Both the position numbers and the translations under genes were made by a program. Below, one piece after another: positions 35,816 through 44,951 of a stretch of 64,000 bases of DNA. Under the pieces are notes generated by a model that saw nothing but the letters and a program-made list of their open reading frames with translations, was not told where the DNA came from and did not search any database. Origin of the DNA: JAPLDP01 sp964628285 (GTDB taxonomy: Bacteria; Bacteroidota; Bacteroidia; Bacteroidales; JAGONC01); NCBI GenBank assembly GCA_964628285.1, contig CAZVNP010000013.1, forward strand, positions 1-64,000, written 5' to 3'. Position 1 is the stretch's first letter, and each line of letters begins with the position of its first letter.

Positions 35816-35879
35816 GGGACTCCATCCACATGCATAGTAAAATCTTTTTTCCGTTATCCGTTTGAGTGGATGGAGTCCC
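35816..35879. repeat. Repeat module C, copy 1 (64 bp, terminal inverted repeats)
   Basis: Begins GGGACTCCATCCAC and ends with its perfect 14-bp inverse GTGGATGGAGTCCC. The core contains TAAAATCTTTTTTCCG. Two further copies lie at 47030-47093 and 50192-50257. Confidence 0.9.
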
Positions 35880-35916
35880 ATCCGGAGTGGCGAAGATGCA
35901 CCTTGAGCGCTCCCGC

Positions 35917-37146
35917 TCATTTCAGCAGGATCATCTTCTTCACATCTTTCCGCTCATTGTTTACCTCAAGGGCGCAATAATAAATTCCTTCCGGTAGATC
36001 CTGTGGTGTAAAAGTAAACCGGTGTTCGCCTGATTCAGTATAATCATCATAAGGTACCGCCACCAGGGCACCCAGGAGGTTATAAACTTTCACCGAAACC
36101 TGGGCGGCCACAGGAACACGGAAAATAATGACGGTGCTTTCTTTAAAAGGATTCGGCACATTTTGAGATACTTCTAATCTCTTTTTGATGCTATCATCAT
36201 TTATCCCCACAAAATCGCCCAAATCATGAAAATAGGTGGTGAACGTTTCTCCATAATCCGTGCTGAAATCAATATATAGTAACACATGAGAACCCGTTGG
36301 GTCGGCTGTACTTCTTATGACATAAAAAGTACCCGGTTCCCGTCCGGCGGTGTACTGAACTCCCCAGGAAGATAAATTGATATCATTGGATTCGTATTTT
36401 AAAACAAAGTTTTGCCCGGTATCGGTGCTGTGATAGATGCGGTATTTTGCGTAAAGCCACCAGGATACCAGATATATTTCGCCCGGCCCGGTGCCTCTGT
36501 GAATCTCAGGGTAGTTGCCTTCAATGGAATAAAATGCAACTGAGGTATCAATGGGGATATCGGTAAAAGTACTACCGTAATCATGACTATAATGTAAAAA
36601 ATATTGGACACCTGCCAATCCGTCCAAACCATAAACTTCACCGGGTTCAGAGCCAACTTCTAACACATATTTTGCACTATCTCTTACCGGAATGAAATTA
36701 TTTCCATAATCTATACTCCGCCATATGGTTCCCTGAGTATTTACACAGCATTTATATATTTCCCCATTTATGCAGCCGCTTGTAAATCTGCCGCTGGAGC
36801 CATAATTCTCTATATAGTTCCAGCTGACGCCATAGTCATAGCTTACCCATAATTCATTCCAGCCATAGTTGTACAGAACACCTGGTGTTGCATCACCTTT
36901 GGGAACGGCGATTGACATTGTTCCCGGTTCCGGCGGGCGCGTGCTGGAATACATTAATTGTATGGTCTGACCGTTATCTTGGGAGAAAAAAATCGCAAAA
37001 TAATCTACTTCTGACCAATACCAATTATCAGTAATATAAATTTCACCGGGTTCAGCTCCGCGGGTGATTTGAGCAAAAGCAGGGATGCTGCAGAGAACTA
37101 AAATAATTGCCGATACGAATGAAAGGAAAATATTTTTCATCATCAA
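35917..37146 (-). CDS. Secreted T9SS protein with BNR/sortilin-like repeats
   Basis: 409 residues with a signal peptide (ending PAFAQ). The body consists of repeated units with FSQDNGQT, VSYDYGVSWNY, RSIDYGNNF, YSHDYGSTF, HSTDTGQNF and FSTDYGETF words, the SxDxGxxW/F Asp-box (BNR) pattern of beta-propellers related to sortilin and sialidase folds. The C-terminus is a type A T9SS sorting domain (SQNVPNPFKESTVIIFRV to KKMILLK). It is likely a surface-exposed or secreted protein. It is markedly AT-rich compared with neighbours. No catalytic residues are seen. Confidence 0.75.
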   Translation of the reverse strand: MMMKNIFLSFVSAIILVLCSIPAFAQITRGAEPGEIYITDNWYWSEVDYFAIFFSQDNGQTIQLMYSSTRPPEPGTMSIAVPKGDATPGVLYNYGWNELWVSYDYGVSWNYIENYGSSGRFTSGCINGEIYKCCVNTQGTIWRSIDYGNNFIPVRDSAKYVLEVGSEPGEVYGLDGLAGVQYFLHYSHDYGSTFTDIPIDTSVAFYSIEGNYPEIHRGTGPGEIYLVSWWLYAKYRIYHSTDTGQNFVLKYESNDINLSSWGVQYTAGREPGTFYVIRSTADPTGSHVLLYIDFSTDYGETFTTYFHDLGDFVGINDDSIKKRLEVSQNVPNPFKESTVIIFRVPVAAQVSVKVYNLLGALVAVPYDDYTESGEHRFTFTPQDLPEGIYYCALEVNNERKDVKKMILLK

Positions 37147-37433
37147 TATTCTAATTTATATCGTTAATTATCTATCTTCAATTTATAAGCTGCAAAACAG
37201 ATCATTATGATAATCTCACGATTATTTTTTGATTCAGACAATGTATTATTATCAAAAATCTTTATTAAGTAATTCAGGATTTAAAGATACAAAATATTCC
37301 AATATCAACTATTGATAAAAATAAAACAGATAGTCATTTGGAATGATTAACGACTCGATCAGACCAGTTTATTCTTAAAAATCGTTATTCTGATTTTTCA
37401 GCATTAAGGATGTTTATTCTGGAAACATCCCTG
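37147..37433. other. AT-rich intergenic region
   Basis: 287 bp between two minus-strand genes: the TonB receptor ends at 37434 and the T9SS gene starts at 37146. No coding sequence or hairpin of note was seen apart from the promoter-like motif at 37282-37309. Confidence 0.6.
37282..37309 (-). promoter_or_regulatory. Promoter candidate of the T9SS protein gene (35917-37146)
   Basis: On the minus strand GTTG (37306-37309), 16 bp, then TATCTTTA (37282-37289). This resembles the Bacteroidota -33/-7 consensus and is followed by a long 130-bp leader. The same TTTGTAtcTTTA words precede the two T9SS genes at 47511 and 48847. Confidence 0.4.
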
Positions 37434-39827
37434 TCAATATTCGACGATGATCCCCACTGTCGGTATCACCGTGCCGCTGAGGACATGCACCTGCTTAAGG
37501 ATATACCGTGACGGGTCGTCGGGATCGATCATGGGATTGCCGTTGGCGTCGAGGTTGGTGTATTCGGGCGGTGTGTCGACTTTAAAATTGTACACATTCT
37601 GCACGTCGACGTAAAGCATGAGTGACCATTTCCTGAAAAAAAATGCCTTATCCACTCTGACGTCGAGCTGATGGAATGATTTAAGACGGTTCCGGTTATA
37701 ACGTGTGTAGTCAGGATAAGCCTGGTTACGGACATCCCATGCCGTGCGCAGGCTTGATTTATTCAGATCGGCGGGGGTATAAGGTGCACCGCCCACATAG
37801 CGCCACTTCAGGCCGGCTTCCCAGTGGCCATTGAATTTCTTCAAAACGGTGATGTTGAAAAGATTGATGTTATCCCACGCCGACGGGATGTAGGCAGCCG
37901 TGGCGTTGGTAAACTCGCTCCTGACGAGGGTATAGGATAACAGCAGGTTAAAGCCCATCAAATCGGTATTCCTGTACAGAAGCTCCAGCCCGTAGGCCCG
38001 GCCCTCGGAGGTGGAGACAACGGGCTCGGCACCGTAAACGCCGTAGTCGGCGCTCTTGCTGGCCATGGAGACCGAGTCGGCCAGCGAAAAAGGATAATGC
38101 CTGTAATATTTATAAAATCCTTCGAGGGATAATTTGGAATGTTCATCAGGCAGCAGCTCAAGGCCGCCGACCACATGATCGACGGAGATATACGTCAGCC
38201 CGTTGATCTTGTTGATAAGCCGGGCCTGATCGTCACGGTATCCCATCATGGTATAGGGAGGCAACTGGTAATAGCGTCCTGTATTGAAATTAAAAAAGAG
38301 CTTTGGCGTAAGCGCATAAGAGGCCGAGAAACGCGGTGACACCTGCCTGAACAGATACGACATCTCGTCTGAATAACTGCCGGCATCCATTCTGACGCCC
38401 AACGAAAGGGCCAGCCTCTCTTTTATCAGGTTTCTGCTGACCTGCCCGAAGAGGCTCCATCTGTACATGTCGATGTACGAGTTATAATCCAGCACCTCAA
38501 GTTGATTCCAGATGTAGAGTTTTTGATAGGTGTCGTTGGTATATTTATCATACTCCGCCCCTGCCCCAATGTTGACATTGTAATTGCCCCACCGGGTGTT
38601 GTTCTCGTACCTGAACTTGTTCTCCATTTCCTGTGACCGAAGGTTCAGTATCAGCTTGCTTGGGTCATCCTCCACATTGTCCTCGTATTTATAAATTCTG
38701 TTGTTAAGCATGTTACGGCTGAGCACCCAGGTGTCGTAACCTTTTTGGCGGAAATGGCGGTACACGGCGCCGATGGCATAGCTCCACTGTTTATTGACAG
38801 GGAGGTAACCGAGGATATAGCGCTGCGATTCATCGGGATTTTTTATGCCCGTATTAAGCTTGGAATTATCTAAGGCACCGATGCTGATGATGCTCAACTG
38901 GTCTTTCAGGTTAAAATCATGTTTCACCTTGAACTGGTAATCGTTATATGTGGGCAGAAAAGGCAGTCCCAGGGCATTGAACAGGAACTGCAGGTAGGAG
39001 CGGCGGAGGGAGAAAATGCAGGTGGTCTTCTCTCCCAGGGGTCCGTCGAGTGTCAGGCCCAGGTCGGAGGCGCCGACGATAGCCCTGATATGCGCATGAT
39101 CCCTGTTGCCGTCTTTCTGCTCAAATTCGATCACCGAGCTCAGGGCGTTGCCGCGGTCGGCAGGGAAAGCGCCGGAATAGAAATTGACCTCACGGATGAA
39201 ATCAACGTTGATGATGCCTACAGGTCCGCCGGAGGCGCCCTGTGTGGAGAAGTGATTGAGATAAGGTATTTCCACGCCGTCGAGGAAGAACCTGTTCTCG
39301 CTGGCGCCGCCGCCTCTGACGATCAGGTCGTTGCGGTAAGCGGGCGTGGATCCCACACCGGGGAGGATCTGTACGACCTTCGAAATGTCGCGGTTGCTGC
39401 CGGGGTTCTTCTCGATCTCGGCAATGCCCAAGGTTTGCATCGATAAGGGGCTCTCTTCATTCCGGACAAAGGGCGAGGCCTTGACGACCACGGCGTTGAG
39501 ATCATAGGTCTTCTCCACCATCGGAATGTCAACGTATTCAATTTTGGCATTGGTCACCATCACCTCTTCGGTGAATTTATCCTCAAAGCCGACAGCGGTG
39601 GCTTTCAACCTGACGAAGCCGGGCTGCAGCCCCCGGATCGTATAATTACCGTCAAGGTCACTCGTGGCACCCGTTTCAGGCTGTTCCCACACGATGATAT
39701 TGGTAAACGGCATCGGCTCATTGGTGGCGGCATTATATACCCTTCCCCTGATGGAGCCTGTCTGTCCGAAGGCAAAAAATTCTGTAGCCGATATCAATAA
39801 AAAGGTCAGTAATTGTCTCATCTTCAT
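37434..39827 (-). CDS. TonB-dependent outer-membrane receptor with CarboxypepD_reg domain
   Basis: 797 residues: signal peptide (ending AFGQ), CarboxypepD_reg-like domain (about 24-105, with GRVYNAATNEPMPFTNI), plug domain (about 115-240, with GVGSTPAYRNDLIVRGGGASENRFFLDGVEIP) and a long beta-barrel ending HVLSGTVIPTVGIIVEY with a C-terminal aromatic. It lacks SusC-specific features and has no SusD-like neighbour, so it is a stand-alone TonB receptor. The substrate is unknown; no OprC-type copper ligands are seen. It is downstream of miaA, separated by a 12-bp-stem palindrome. Confidence 0.85.
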   Translation of the reverse strand: MKMRQLLTFLLISATEFFAFGQTGSIRGRVYNAATNEPMPFTNIIVWEQPETGATSDLDGNYTIRGLQPGFVRLKATAVGFEDKFTEEVMVTNAKIEYVDIPMVEKTYDLNAVVVKASPFVRNEESPLSMQTLGIAEIEKNPGSNRDISKVVQILPGVGSTPAYRNDLIVRGGGASENRFFLDGVEIPYLNHFSTQGASGGPVGIINVDFIREVNFYSGAFPADRGNALSSVIEFEQKDGNRDHAHIRAIVGASDLGLTLDGPLGEKTTCIFSLRRSYLQFLFNALGLPFLPTYNDYQFKVKHDFNLKDQLSIISIGALDNSKLNTGIKNPDESQRYILGYLPVNKQWSYAIGAVYRHFRQKGYDTWVLSRNMLNNRIYKYEDNVEDDPSKLILNLRSQEMENKFRYENNTRWGNYNVNIGAGAEYDKYTNDTYQKLYIWNQLEVLDYNSYIDMYRWSLFGQVSRNLIKERLALSLGVRMDAGSYSDEMSYLFRQVSPRFSASYALTPKLFFNFNTGRYYQLPPYTMMGYRDDQARLINKINGLTYISVDHVVGGLELLPDEHSKLSLEGFYKYYRHYPFSLADSVSMASKSADYGVYGAEPVVSTSEGRAYGLELLYRNTDLMGFNLLLSYTLVRSEFTNATAAYIPSAWDNINLFNITVLKKFNGHWEAGLKWRYVGGAPYTPADLNKSSLRTAWDVRNQAYPDYTRYNRNRLKSFHQLDVRVDKAFFFRKWSLMLYVDVQNVYNFKVDTPPEYTNLDANGNPMIDPDDPSRYILKQVHVLSGTVIPTVGIIVEY

Positions 39828-39868
39828 ATTAATTCATTTATTCTCCGATTGAATGACGTTCTATGTTT

Positions 39869-39897
39869 GTTTAACTTTTTACAACAAAAAGTTAAAC
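39869..39897. terminator. 12-bp-stem hairpin at the end of miaA
   Basis: GTTTAACTTTTT (39869-39880), loop ACAAC, AAAAAGTTAAAC (39886-39897): a perfect 12-bp stem that overlaps the miaA stop codon. T-runs lie inside the stem and no T-tract follows, so an intrinsic terminator is plausible but not certain. It would separate miaA from the downstream TonB receptor. Confidence 0.45.
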
Positions 39898-40800
39898 AAT
39901 TTTGTTCATCCTTTCAAGAATAAATGCCATTTTTTTTTCATCTTCGAGTGTCCCGTCAATCCAGTTGATGCGGTGCCCATGACGCTCCATCCGGCGGAAC
40001 CATGTCATCTGGCGTTTCGCATATTGATGGATGGCCGTATTAAGACGTTCGAACATATCGTCGAACGACAGTTCCCCGAGGATATAGCGTGTGATGTATT
40101 TATATTCCAGACCATAATATATAAGCTTCTGAGGCTTCAAGCCGCTGTCGAGGAGGTGCCGCACCTCGTCGGTCATACCGGCATCAAGTCTATTCTTCAG
40201 TCTTTCGGTGATCCTTGCCCGGATGACAGGACGTGGGAAGGAGATGCCGAAAATGACCGAATCGATGGCAGGTAGCGGCGGTGGTGTTTCGGGATGTGAC
40301 CTGTAAAATTCCTGTATCTCGAGGGCACGTATGAGCCTTTGCCTGTCGGAGGTGTCGCTGACGTTATGAGGCGTAGTATAGGATGCCAGCAGGGCGACCA
40401 GTTCATCACCGGACAGTGTTTTGAAGTAAGCCCTCCGCCGAGTGTCCACGGGCACCTGCAACAGGCGGTAGCGGTCCAGAACTGCCTCGAGGTAAAGGCC
40501 TGTCCCGCCGCACAGCACAGGCATCCGGCCACGGGAGAGCACGGTACGGTATACCTTCAGAAAATCCCTCTGGTAGTCATAGACACTGTATTCCACGCCG
40601 GGATCCACGATATCGACCAGATGAAAGGGTACCTGCTTACCGTCGACGGTATAATCACCATAGTCTTTGCCTGTGCCCAGGTTCATGCCGCGGTAAACCT
40701 GGCGTGAGTCGGCTGAGATGACCTCGCCGTTGAGGCGTGAGGCTGCCAGGGCGGCCAAAGCCGTTTTGCCCGAGGCGGTGGGGCCGAGGATAGTTATCAT
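39892..40800 (-). CDS. miaA: tRNA dimethylallyltransferase
   Basis: 302 residues from the ATG at 40798-40800. The longer frame adds 34 residues encoded by a 21-bp tandem repeat and was rejected. Walker A is GPTASGKT (6-13). It then has the ISADSRQVYRGMNLGTGKD signature, HLVDIVDP, VLCGGTGLYLEAVLDRY and a C-terminal QYAKRQMTWFRR motif. It adds a dimethylallyl group to A37 of tRNAs reading UNN codons. It is a single housekeeping gene; the GT2 gene lies 115 bp upstream. Confidence 0.95.
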   Translation of the reverse strand: MITILGPTASGKTALAALAASRLNGEVISADSRQVYRGMNLGTGKDYGDYTVDGKQVPFHLVDIVDPGVEYSVYDYQRDFLKVYRTVLSRGRMPVLCGGTGLYLEAVLDRYRLLQVPVDTRRRAYFKTLSGDELVALLASYTTPHNVSDTSDRQRLIRALEIQEFYRSHPETPPPLPAIDSVIFGISFPRPVIRARITERLKNRLDAGMTDEVRHLLDSGLKPQKLIYYGLEYKYITRYILGELSFDDMFERLNTAIHQYAKRQMTWFRRMERHGHRINWIDGTLEDEKKMAFILERMNKIV

Positions 40801-40843
40801 GTAGTAAAGATAATAAATTGGGCGATTGTCGATTTTCGATTTT

Positions 40844-40899
40844 CGCTTCTCGCTATTCGCTATTCGCTTCTCGCTATTCGCTATTCGCTTCTCGCTTTT
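40844..40899. repeat. 21-bp tandem repeat (2.7 copies) upstream of miaA
   Basis: Two perfect 21-bp units CGCTTCTCGCTATTCGCTATT (described here by start words CGCTTCT and CGCTATT) at 40844-40864 and 40865-40885, then a partial unit to 40899. If read on the minus strand it encodes SEKRIAN repeats, which inflate the apparent miaA N-terminus. Confidence 0.9.
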
Positions 40900-40915
40900 C
40901 AATGTGAATAGGAGC

Positions 40916-42154
40916 TTAGGTTACCGTGAAGTGTCCGGATTGGCGGCAGTGGTCCTCGTGGGAAGAGAGGAAATCGCGCAGATGATTCAGGCCGGCGGGA
41001 TCCATTTTTCCGAAATCGATGGCGTCGGGATCAATATTCCATGACTGTAAGTGTTCAGGAGGGTAAAACTTTCTGATGAATGCCTTCAGGTTTTCCTCAT
41101 CGCTGTGAAGCACTTTCTTTTGTTCCGTTTTGAGATACTGCAGTATCCTCAGTCCGTCCACCCTGGCGGTGCAGGCTCTGATGAACGGCTCACGGCTCCG
41201 GTAATTGTGGCGGAGGCGGCGCCAGGTGTCATCCTTCCCGAACAGGGCGTAAAGAAAATCATCCATGGGTGTGGCGACATCTTTTTTAAAAAGAACATCA
41301 AAACGGTCATAGGTCTCCCTGACCTTATCGAAAAGGCTGTAATGATAAATGGGATAGCCGGACCAGTCGCCTGAGCGGCCTCTGATCATAGCGGGGCCGG
41401 TGCCGAAGAACACGCGGTCGGAGAAACGGGCCGCAGGATACACACGTTCTTCATTCCAATGAATGATACGGCCCTGTTTGCAGAGCTTCTGCATAAAATA
41501 AAAATCCTCCCCGCTTCTGTGTGGCGTGATCCCTCCCACTTTTCTGTAGGCCCACACAGGCAGGGCCATGGCCGAGCCGAGGGCGGTGAAGGCATAGGGG
41601 TTGGTGATGCGCCACATGTTAAGGAAATAATAACGCATGTATATCTCATAGCGCAGCATGCACCTGTCGGTGTCGCCATCTCCGGTCAAGTGGTGGTAAT
41701 AAGGTAAAGATAGTGCCATGGCCTCGGGATGACTCTTCAGGGTCCGGCAAACCGACTGTAAATAGTTCTCATGGAAGGTGGTGTCGGCATCGATGCTGAT
41801 GATGATGTCCTCATTATTGGCTTTGCTGACGATGGCGTCCATGGCTGTCTTACGTGCCCAGCCCACGCCCAGGTTCTTGCCCTGCCAGCCCCGGCCCGGT
41901 GTGGAACGGTCGAGGAGGGTGAGGCGGATGCCTTCGAGACCCTCAAGGTATTCAAGGGTCCGGCTGTTCCTTAGACAGATTTCCCTTTTCTCCTGGTCAT
42001 ACCACCAGCGGTCGGGCTGATTGACGCAGACAACCAGCTCATATGACGTCAGTGATTGTTTCCGCAAGACGGCGATGAGCCGGGGCAGAAGCTCCGTTTC
42101 ATCCATCACGGGCAAGGCCAGGTAAACGAAAGGTGTCGATACGGTTGACGACAT
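40916..42154 (-). CDS. Family 2 glycosyltransferase-like protein
   Basis: 412 residues. The N-terminal half is a GT-A fold: FVYLALPVMDE, YELVVCVNQPD, then a GWQGKNLGVGWARKTAMDAI segment and the divalent-metal motif SIDADTTF (DxD-like). A later GSAMALPVWAYRKVGGI and SGEDFYFMQKL (the ED acceptor motif) complete the family pattern. There are no evident membrane helices. It transfers a sugar onto an unknown acceptor, probably a surface glycan or lipid. It starts 2 bp after the stop of the upstream DHOD-like gene, so the two are probably co-transcribed. Confidence 0.85.
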   Translation of the reverse strand: MSSTVSTPFVYLALPVMDETELLPRLIAVLRKQSLTSYELVVCVNQPDRWWYDQEKREICLRNSRTLEYLEGLEGIRLTLLDRSTPGRGWQGKNLGVGWARKTAMDAIVSKANNEDIIISIDADTTFHENYLQSVCRTLKSHPEAMALSLPYYHHLTGDGDTDRCMLRYEIYMRYYFLNMWRITNPYAFTALGSAMALPVWAYRKVGGITPHRSGEDFYFMQKLCKQGRIIHWNEERVYPAARFSDRVFFGTGPAMIRGRSGDWSGYPIYHYSLFDKVRETYDRFDVLFKKDVATPMDDFLYALFGKDDTWRRLRHNYRSREPFIRACTARVDGLRILQYLKTEQKKVLHSDEENLKAFIRKFYPPEHLQSWNIDPDAIDFGKMDPAGLNHLRDFLSSHEDHCRQSGHFTVT

Positions 42155-42155
42155 G

Positions 42156-43148
42156 TCACTCGATGCCGGCGAAGTGCTTCATGAACTGCACCCGTTCATA
42201 AGGTGCCGGGTTTTCGGCCTTTTTAAAGCTCATCAGACCGATGAAATCGCTGAGGTGCTCAAAACGGTGTTTCTGCATCCAGGCTTCGATATCATTAAGC
42301 ATCTCCCCTATGCGTCCGAGGCCGTTCTTGTAAAAGGTGGTGACACACTGCACAGCTTTGGCACCGGCGAGGAGTTGTTTGATGACGGCTTTTCCGTCGT
42401 GGATACCCGTTGAGGCGGCGATATCGCAGTGCACCCTGTCGGAGAGGATAGCCACCCAGCGCAGCGAGATGGCTATCTCGTCAGGGGTGCTGAAAATATT
42501 GGAAGGCACCACTTTAAACCGGTCGACATCAATGTCGGGAGAGTAAAAGCGGTTGAAGAGGACCATGCCGGCGATGCCTGTCCAGGAGATGCGGAGGGCA
42601 AACTTGGCCAGGCCGGAGAAATAATAGCTTATTTTGATTGACAGCGGGATGGATATTTGCCTGATGACATTCTGCACGATCTCAAAGTAGAGGTTTTGAT
42701 TTTCCTCACCGCTGCGCTGAGGGTCAGACGGCAGGATGAAAATGTTCAGTTCGAGGGCATCGGCGCCGGCATCTTCTATCCGTCGTGCAAAGGTGGTCCA
42801 CTCATGGGTGCTGACACAGTTGATGCTCGCGATCACCGGTATCTTGACCGCCAGTTTGCAGTCCCTGATAAAATCAAGGTATTCATTCAATGAATGATCC
42901 CTGGAATAGGTCGCAATGTAGTCGTTGGCCTCGGCATAGGCATAGGGCGTATCATGGCCGCTGCCGTTGAAGGCGTGGCTGATCTCATAGCGTATCTGTT
43001 CTTCGAAAAGTGACTTTAAAACAACAGCTGCAGCGCCCTTCTTTTCAATCTCGGTGATGCTGTCGACGGCCATCGTCAGCCCCGAGCTGCCCACGATGAT
43101 GGGATTCTTCAGCTGAAGCCCCATGTACCTCGTTGAAAGATCGATCAT
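42156..43148 (-). CDS. Dihydroorotate dehydrogenase-like protein
   Basis: 330 residues with the FMN-binding TIM-barrel pattern of class 1 DHODs: MGLQLKNPIIVGSSGLT, AAAVVLKSLFEEQI, IPVIASINCVS, the LSIKISYYFSG strand, and GIHDGKAVIKQLLAGAKAVQ phosphate loop. The usual ELNLSCPN substrate loop is replaced by ELNIFILPSD, so it probably does not oxidise dihydroorotate. Members of this divergent group are annotated as DHOD-like or conserved flavoproteins. Location just upstream of a glycosyltransferase gives no pathway hint. Confidence 0.85.
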   Translation of the reverse strand: MIDLSTRYMGLQLKNPIIVGSSGLTMAVDSITEIEKKGAAAVVLKSLFEEQIRYEISHAFNGSGHDTPYAYAEANDYIATYSRDHSLNEYLDFIRDCKLAVKIPVIASINCVSTHEWTTFARRIEDAGADALELNIFILPSDPQRSGEENQNLYFEIVQNVIRQISIPLSIKISYYFSGLAKFALRISWTGIAGMVLFNRFYSPDIDVDRFKVVPSNIFSTPDEIAISLRWVAILSDRVHCDIAASTGIHDGKAVIKQLLAGAKAVQCVTTFYKNGLGRIGEMLNDIEAWMQKHRFEHLSDFIGLMSFKKAENPAPYERVQFMKHFAGIE

Positions 43149-43243
43149 AAGACCATCAGGTTAAAAGATTCAAAACCGTATAAATTCAATGTGCCAGGCA
43201 AATTTAACGATTCATATCCAAAAACGGATAAAAATGTCGAATA

Positions 43244-44680
43244 TTAACGGCAGATCTTCCGGTCTTCTTCGGTGAAGCCATTGGTTTTGATCTTGACGAT
43301 CTCCCTGATGTCATTGATTATCTTGGATGCGAGGGTTTCTGCCTTGACGATCGAATCGCTTTCGGAGAATATCCTGATGACCGGTTCGGTGTTGGATTTG
43401 CGTAAATGGACCCATTCATCGTTGAACTCGATGCGGATGCCGTCGGTATTGTCAACCGGCTGTTTGCTGTACCTTTCCCTCATTTTCTGCATGATATCAT
43501 CCACATCCATCTCAGGGTCGAGGGTCAGTTTATTTTTAGAGATAAAATAATTGGGGTAGGCATTACGAAGCACCGAGCAGCTCTTTCCCGAAGTGGCGAG
43601 ATATGACAGGAACAGGGCTATGCCGGCGAGGGCGTCGCGGCCGTAATGCAGGTCGGGGTATATGACGCCGCCGTTGCCTTCGCCGCCGATGACGGCTTTC
43701 CTGGCTTTCATCATCTTCACCACATGGGGCTCACCCACAGCCGAAGCGAAGTATTCACCGCCGGCTTTGAGGGTGATGTCGCGCAAGGCCATCGTGGAAG
43801 ACAGATTGGAGACGGTATTGCCTTTTTTATGCTGAAGGATATAATCGGCGACGGCGACGAGCGTGTATTCCTCGCCGAACATTTCGCCGTCTTCCATCAC
43901 AATGGCCAACCTGTCGACGTCGGGGTCGACGGCAAAGCCGACATGGGCATTGCTCTTAATGACCATTTCCGACAGCTCGCCGAGGTTCTCCGCCAGGGGC
44001 TCGGGGTTATGAGGAAACTCACCCGTGGGCTCGCAATAGAGACATTCGATGTCTTCCACACCCAGCCGCCGGAGCAACGCCGGTACGGCCATACCGCCGC
44101 CGGAGCTGATGCCGTCAACGGCCACCCTGAAACGTGCCGCCCTGATGGCTTCCACATTGACGAGAGGAAGGGCCAAGATCTTATCCAGATGCCGTTCCAG
44201 AGCGGCGGCATCATTATGATACCTGCCAAGGGAAGAAGGGGATGCATATTCAAAATCGTCCAGGCGTGAGAGCTCATGCACTACCGAAGCTTCCTTCGCC
44301 GACAGGAACTCGCCCCGGTGATTGAGCAGCTTCAGGGCATTCCATTGTTTGGGATTATGACTGGCGGTAATGGCTATACCACCTTCGCCCTGTAAATCGA
44401 CGACGGCTATTTCAAGTGTCGGTGTTGTGGTCAGACCCACGTTGACCACATCAATGCCACAGGCCGTCAGGGTAGCCGCCACGATGTTGCTGACCATCAC
44501 TCCCGAAGGACGGGCATCACGCCCTATGATGACCCTGGCTTTGCCGTCACCCCTCCTGTTCTGCAGAATAAAGCGTGCAAATGCTGTCGTGAACTTCACT
44601 GTATCTACTGGCGTTAACCCCTCACCGGACCGGGCACCTATCGTACCCCTGATCCCTGAAACCGAATTGATCAATACCAT
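43244..44680 (-). CDS. glmM: Phosphoglucosamine mutase / phosphomannomutase family
   Basis: 478 residues of the alpha-D-phosphohexomutase family. It has the catalytic serine loop TASHNP (Ser107), IIGRDARPSG, the metal-binding DPDVDRLAIV loop, the sugar-binding GEGNGGVIYPDLHYGRDA loop, and the C-terminal phosphate-binding RKSNTEPVIRI. It matches Bacteroidota enzymes annotated GlmM, which convert glucosamine-6-P to glucosamine-1-P for peptidoglycan precursors; phosphomannomutase activity cannot be excluded. It is transcribed away from the TPR gene with about 270 bp between them. Confidence 0.85.
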   Translation of the reverse strand: MVLINSVSGIRGTIGARSGEGLTPVDTVKFTTAFARFILQNRRGDGKARVIIGRDARPSGVMVSNIVAATLTACGIDVVNVGLTTTPTLEIAVVDLQGEGGIAITASHNPKQWNALKLLNHRGEFLSAKEASVVHELSRLDDFEYASPSSLGRYHNDAAALERHLDKILALPLVNVEAIRAARFRVAVDGISSGGGMAVPALLRRLGVEDIECLYCEPTGEFPHNPEPLAENLGELSEMVIKSNAHVGFAVDPDVDRLAIVMEDGEMFGEEYTLVAVADYILQHKKGNTVSNLSSTMALRDITLKAGGEYFASAVGEPHVVKMMKARKAVIGGEGNGGVIYPDLHYGRDALAGIALFLSYLATSGKSCSVLRNAYPNYFISKNKLTLDPEMDVDDIMQKMRERYSKQPVDNTDGIRIEFNDEWVHLRKSNTEPVIRIFSESDSIVKAETLASKIINDIREIVKIKTNGFTEEDRKICR

Positions 44681-44951
44681 CGTGACGGATGTAAAAACGA
44701 TTCACTGTTAAAACAACTCACTGCTGAAAAGGTTAATTCGTAGATTTGTGCATAAAAATAACTTTTTATTCAGGCTTTTGGGTGGTGTTGTTAATAAGTG
44801 CTAACATTTTTTAACATCCCGTCACGTAAAAACATGATGGAATTGATAATTTTCACAAATAAAACCGGGATCTTTGAAAATATTTTTATGTTTCACTTTT
44901 CTATACCTTTGCATCGTGTATTAAATAACGCTTTTTCGGGCATCAGATTGT
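44681..44951. other. Divergent promoter region between glmM and TPR gene
   Basis: 271 bp without a gene. A clean TACCTTTG box serves the TPR gene; no repeat of the intergenic families was noticed here. Confidence 0.6.
44904..44911 (+). promoter_or_regulatory. -7 box (TACCTTTG) of the TPR protein gene
   Basis: Exact match to TAnnTTTG, 40 bp upstream of the TPR gene start. A TTTG lies further upstream than the usual -33 spacing, so only the -7 box is called. Confidence 0.5.

Larger units (their letters stand above)
35591..35916. other. Intergenic region with A and C repeat modules
   Basis: 326 bp without a gene, between the start of the AlbA_2 gene and the end of the T9SS gene at 35917. It holds a GTTGCAGG-type word string near 35720, module A copy 2 (35740-35795) and module C copy 1 (35816-35879), described separately. 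Confidence 0.7.

Noticed and set aside
37434..39827. SusC-like receptor with missing SusD
   Set aside because: The CarboxypepD_reg/plug/barrel pattern fits an ordinary TonB receptor; no SusD gene or SusC-type long plug region is present.
40844..40899. CRISPR-like short repeats before miaA
   Set aside because: Units are head-to-tail without spacers, so this is a simple tandem repeat, not a CRISPR array.
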